Assembly (NCBI GenBank): GCA_031402435.1
Contig: JANNSJ010000011.1
Coordinates: 1-64,000 of the forward strand
Origin: UBA11986 sp031402435
GTDB taxonomy: Bacteria; Bacteroidota; Ignavibacteria; UBA10030; UBA6906
Length of the DNA stretch: 64,000 bases
Reading direction: 5' to 3'
Each line of letters begins with the position of its first letter. Position 1 is the first letter of the stretch. Shown here piece after piece: positions 61,919 to 64,000 of the stretch. A program made the translations under genes and the position numbers. Under the pieces are notes generated by a model, which was not told the origin of the DNA, made no database searches, and saw only the letters and a program-made list of their open reading frames with translations.

Positions 61919-62273
61919 TGCCGCTCTCCTTTGCCAATGTCATGGGTGATTTTCTTGCCAACGCTGCCCCTGTAAGGTACACACCCCACACGATCAACAC
62001 CAATGGCCACGAGTTCCTGTACGTAAAACCAAAGAGCCTGAGCGTCACAAGTTGAAACCATACACCCAGCAACAACAACCAGATTCCATCCCACCGGCCT
62101 TTTCCATTGTCCGATTGTATGAGTTTACCCAATCCGATCATGATGAGTATGACCGGCCAAAAGCGTGAGAGCGGAATGTGTTCGATGAACCCGAGGTTCA
62201 TAAGGATGAATGCAGCGCCAAGCACAATAAGCACGATACCGATCATCGTTCTTGGATGTTTGAATTGATTCAT
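61908..62273 (-). CDS. DUF5668/LiaI-like membrane protein
   Basis: 121 residues with about four short membrane helices: MIGIVLIVLGAAFILMNLGF, FWPVILIMIGLGKLI, IWLLLLGVWFQLVTLRLFG, SWPLVLIVWGVYLTG. The G-x-x-L-x-x-x-N-x-G plus F-W-P pattern is that of the LiaI/LiaF membrane region. A strong CAGGAGG lies 5 bases before the ATG. First gene of the four-gene operon LiaI-like, LiaF-like, LytS, LytTR; overlaps the next by 11 bases. Confidence 0.88.
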   Translation of the reverse strand: MNQFKHPRTMIGIVLIVLGAAFILMNLGFIEHIPLSRFWPVILIMIGLGKLIQSDNGKGRWDGIWLLLLGVWFQLVTLRLFGFTYRNSWPLVLIVWGVYLTGAALARKSPMTLAKESGNGN

Positions 62274-62389
62274 AATGCCTCCTGAGTAGTTTGACTGGCA
62301 TAAGATACGTGCAACATCCCAGGAAGAAACATGGTTTTAGGCGAATGGAGGTCGGCGGTAGGTGAATGGCGACATCAAAAAGAGAAATG

Positions 62390-62495
62390 AAAACCGCCAA
62401 GACGCCGAGATCGCCAAGTGTGTTTTTGGGGTTCTTAACCAGAAAGGGCATACTTCCTACTTTTGGTGTACTTGGCGTCTTGGCGGTTTTTTTCT
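62390..62495. repeat. AACCGCCAAGACGCCAAG-type inverted repeat element
   Basis: The left arm (62390-62418: AAAACCGCCAAGACGCCGAG and ATCGCCAAG) and right arm (62471-62491: CTTGGCGTCTTGGCGG then T run) are near-perfect complements around a 50-base loop. This is a known type of interspersed palindromic element in environmental genomes. The T-run after the right arm may make it a terminator for plus-strand transcripts; it lies between the divergent ends of the LiaI operon promoter and the XdhC gene. Confidence 0.8.
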
Positions 62496-62509
62496 TTCTT
62501 AAGAATATG

Positions 62510-63649
62510 CTAAGGCCTGCCGGATTGTGTGGCGTGAAGTTGATTCAACAGTTCGCTCATACCGGCTGATTTGTATTGAGGAGAGAGCGAGTCACCGCGG
62601 CGGACATGGATAAGCTCTGCAACAACGCTGATACCGATCTCTTCCGCAGTCACAGCACCGAGTTCAATTCCCATCGGCGCGTGAACGCGTCGCAAATCCT
62701 GAACCGATGTTCCCCGCTCAACCAGATGCTCATACGTGGTCAGCACTTTTCGTTTGCTGCCGATCATGCCAATGTACTTGGCCGGAGTCTTCAACGCGCG
62801 TTCGAGGATCTCTTCGTCGGAACGATGGCCGCGTGTTGTGATAATAATGTAGGTTGAATGTTTGATCGTGAGTTGTTCAAATGCATCATGGAACTCCACC
62901 GCCAATGTTCGGACTGCTTCCGGGAATCGATCGGGATTGGCGTACTCCTTCCGATCATCGACAATCGTGACGCCAAATCCCGCAATGGAAGCAACGCGGC
63001 TGATCGACTTCGAAACGTGTCCCCCACCAAAGATGATCAGTCCAGGCTGACCAATCAACGGTTCGAGGAACAGCTCTCCATGCTGAAGTTTCAACCGACG
63101 TGTCTCATTCCGGTGATGCGCTTTGTGGGTCTCCTCTGCAAGTTCGTCCGTTGAGAATTGGAGTGTCGGGACGTTGGACAGTATCTGTTTCCATTCATCC
63201 CTCAAACCATCCGTTCCGGGCGCAACGCGAATCAGAAGCTTTGCCGTCACCGTTCCAGATTCATCAATCATGGTAGCGACAACACCATCATCTCCCTCAT
63301 CACGTAGCGCTTTCATTTCCTTGATGAGTGAAACGTGAGTACGCAAAATTGGTTCGATCAACACATCAAGGCTTCCGCCACAAATGAGACCCTGAACCAT
63401 GTCGTCTTCATTCAAGTGAAACGTCATGACCTCGGCCTTGCGTTGTCCATACATTCGTTGTGCTGCCTCAAGGACGTCACCTTCGAGGCAACCACCTCCA
63501 ACGGTTCCCATCCATGCACTTCCATCCTTCTTCACGAGCATCTTTGAAAAGGCAGACGCAGGGGTTGAGCCGTTCGTCGAAAGGATAGTGGCAAGGATGA
63601 TAGAGCCTTCTGACTCAAGGGCAGAAAGGATTTCGTGAAGGATATCCAT
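62510..63649 (-). CDS. XdhC/CoxI family protein
   Basis: 379 residues from the ATG at 63649 (MDILHEILSALESEGSIILA is the family start; the frame's extension to 63757 lacks a site). N-terminal domain: STNGSTPASAFSKMLV, then MGTVGGGCLEGDVLEAA; the C-terminal NAD-binding-like domain: LIIFGGGHVSKSISRVASIA, IVDDRKEYANPDRFPEA, ITTRGHRSDEEILERAL, YIGMIGSKRKV. These proteins load molybdenum cofactor (sulfurylated) into xanthine dehydrogenase or CO dehydrogenase family enzymes. The client enzyme is not in the window. Confidence 0.92.
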   Translation of the reverse strand: MDILHEILSALESEGSIILATILSTNGSTPASAFSKMLVKKDGSAWMGTVGGGCLEGDVLEAAQRMYGQRKAEVMTFHLNEDDMVQGLICGGSLDVLIEPILRTHVSLIKEMKALRDEGDDGVVATMIDESGTVTAKLLIRVAPGTDGLRDEWKQILSNVPTLQFSTDELAEETHKAHHRNETRRLKLQHGELFLEPLIGQPGLIIFGGGHVSKSISRVASIAGFGVTIVDDRKEYANPDRFPEAVRTLAVEFHDAFEQLTIKHSTYIIITTRGHRSDEEILERALKTPAKYIGMIGSKRKVLTTYEHLVERGTSVQDLRRVHAPMGIELGAVTAEEIGISVVAELIHVRRGDSLSPQYKSAGMSELLNQLHATQSGRP

Positions 63650-63973
63650 TGATGGAATGTTAGTTCGAAAATAACCTGCACCAATGTAGAGCAATCGTTG
63701 GGTATTATCAACATTTAGTAGTGCCTCGCTTTGATTCAACCTATTCACAATCGGCACCTTGAACGGGTCGACCCGTCTCGCCGAGGCGGAACGGTGGCAA
63801 TGGCGTCATATGGCAGGCTTCGACTTCGCTCAGCCTGACGTTCGCACACCGAGACACGATCGATTATTTCAGGCCGCATTTCTGTCTTGCTTCCCAAAAT
63901 CCTGTTTGTTACATTCTCCCACTGCTTTTCTCATATCCAAACATACTCTCTCACAACAGAGGAGAATCTCCCA
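63650..63973. other. 324-bp intergenic region with a small palindromic repeat
   Basis: Divergent spacer between the XdhC gene (-) and the next gene (+). It contains CAGGCTTCGACTTCGCTCAG with complement arm AGCCTG (63814-63837), a stem-loop of the TCGACTTCGCTCAGC type dispersed in many Bacteroidota-group genomes, and the palindrome GGGTCGACCC near 63765. No gene is visible; promoter boxes are not clear. Confidence 0.5.
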
Positions 63974-64000
63974 ATGTTCAACCTCAAAGACACCATCCAC
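63974..64000 (+). CDS. Start of a protein-coding gene, cut by window end
   Basis: ATG at 63974 follows the strong ribosome site AGAGGAGAA (63957-63965, about 8 bases away). Only nine codons (MFNLKDTIH) are visible, so the product cannot be named. Confidence 0.5.

Noticed and set aside
1..64000. Mobile elements, CRISPR arrays, toxin-antitoxin pairs or rRNA
   Set aside because: I looked for transposase motifs, terminal inverted repeats, repeat-spacer arrays and rRNA signatures by eye and found none.

Overview
The window looks like a fragment of a Gram-negative member of the Bacteroidota/Chlorobiota (FCB) group, most likely an Ignavibacteria-like lineage. At least seven large secreted proteins end in the 'NYPNPFNP' type A sorting domain of the type IX secretion system (T9SS). 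An LpxH-type lipid A enzyme, a TonB protein and a PBP1A show an outer membrane and a peptidoglycan wall. The arginine promoter has canonical -35/-10 boxes and E. coli-like ARG boxes, unlike the promoters of core Bacteroidetes. The phylum is an inference from gene content; no 16S gene is present.

Layout. 1-350: a GC-rich edge with half a tRNA-Cys and the start of an unknown secreted protein, joined abruptly to a leucine/phenylalanine-type dehydrogenase that lacks its N-terminus (chimera or recombination point). 1312-6692 (+): nusB, a UMF1-type transporter, a small exported protein, lpxH-like hydrolase and PBP1A. 6740-29440 (-): a 22-kb island of exported proteins. It holds T9SS cargo, a beta-helix protein with dockerin-like repeats, a complete peptidylarginine-deiminase-like enzyme, a 1675-residue Rhs protein, three tandem 'choice-of-anchor B' proteins and a secreted phospholipase-D-like protein, with a tRNA-Leu among them. 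30079-33435 (+): a serine-pathway operon (class V aminotransferase, SerA, DUF1015) behind a textbook sigma-54 promoter. 33472-44355 (-): TonB protein, a repeat protein of unknown family, a frameshifted gene, a caspase-fold lipoprotein, a propeller-type sensor kinase with its regulator, and an ECF sigma factor with a small membrane partner. 44480-49989 (-): methylmalonate-semialdehyde dehydrogenase, a T9SS protein and a long NTAVG-repeat/S74-chaperone protein. 50579-57760 (-): a compact arginine operon argC-J-B-F-R-G-H, behind one promoter overlaid by two ARG boxes. 58114-62273 (-): small proteins and a LiaI/LiaF-like pair fused by overlap to a LytS-type kinase and LytTR regulator. 62510-63649 (-): XdhC-like protein; a new (+) gene starts at 63974.

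How it works together. The arginine genes form a self-contained ArgR-controlled pathway from N-acetylglutamate to arginine, except that argD is not here. The serine genes supply phosphoserine, but no SerB phosphatase is nearby. This makes the DUF1015 protein a candidate for the last step (inference). The exported island has no secretion machinery of its own and depends on T9SS genes elsewhere. The points most worth a second look are the DUF1015/sigma-54 serine operon, the PPAD-like deiminase, the unknown 4-repeat protein at 34496-36289, the Rhs protein with a non-canonical core end, and the junction near position 320.
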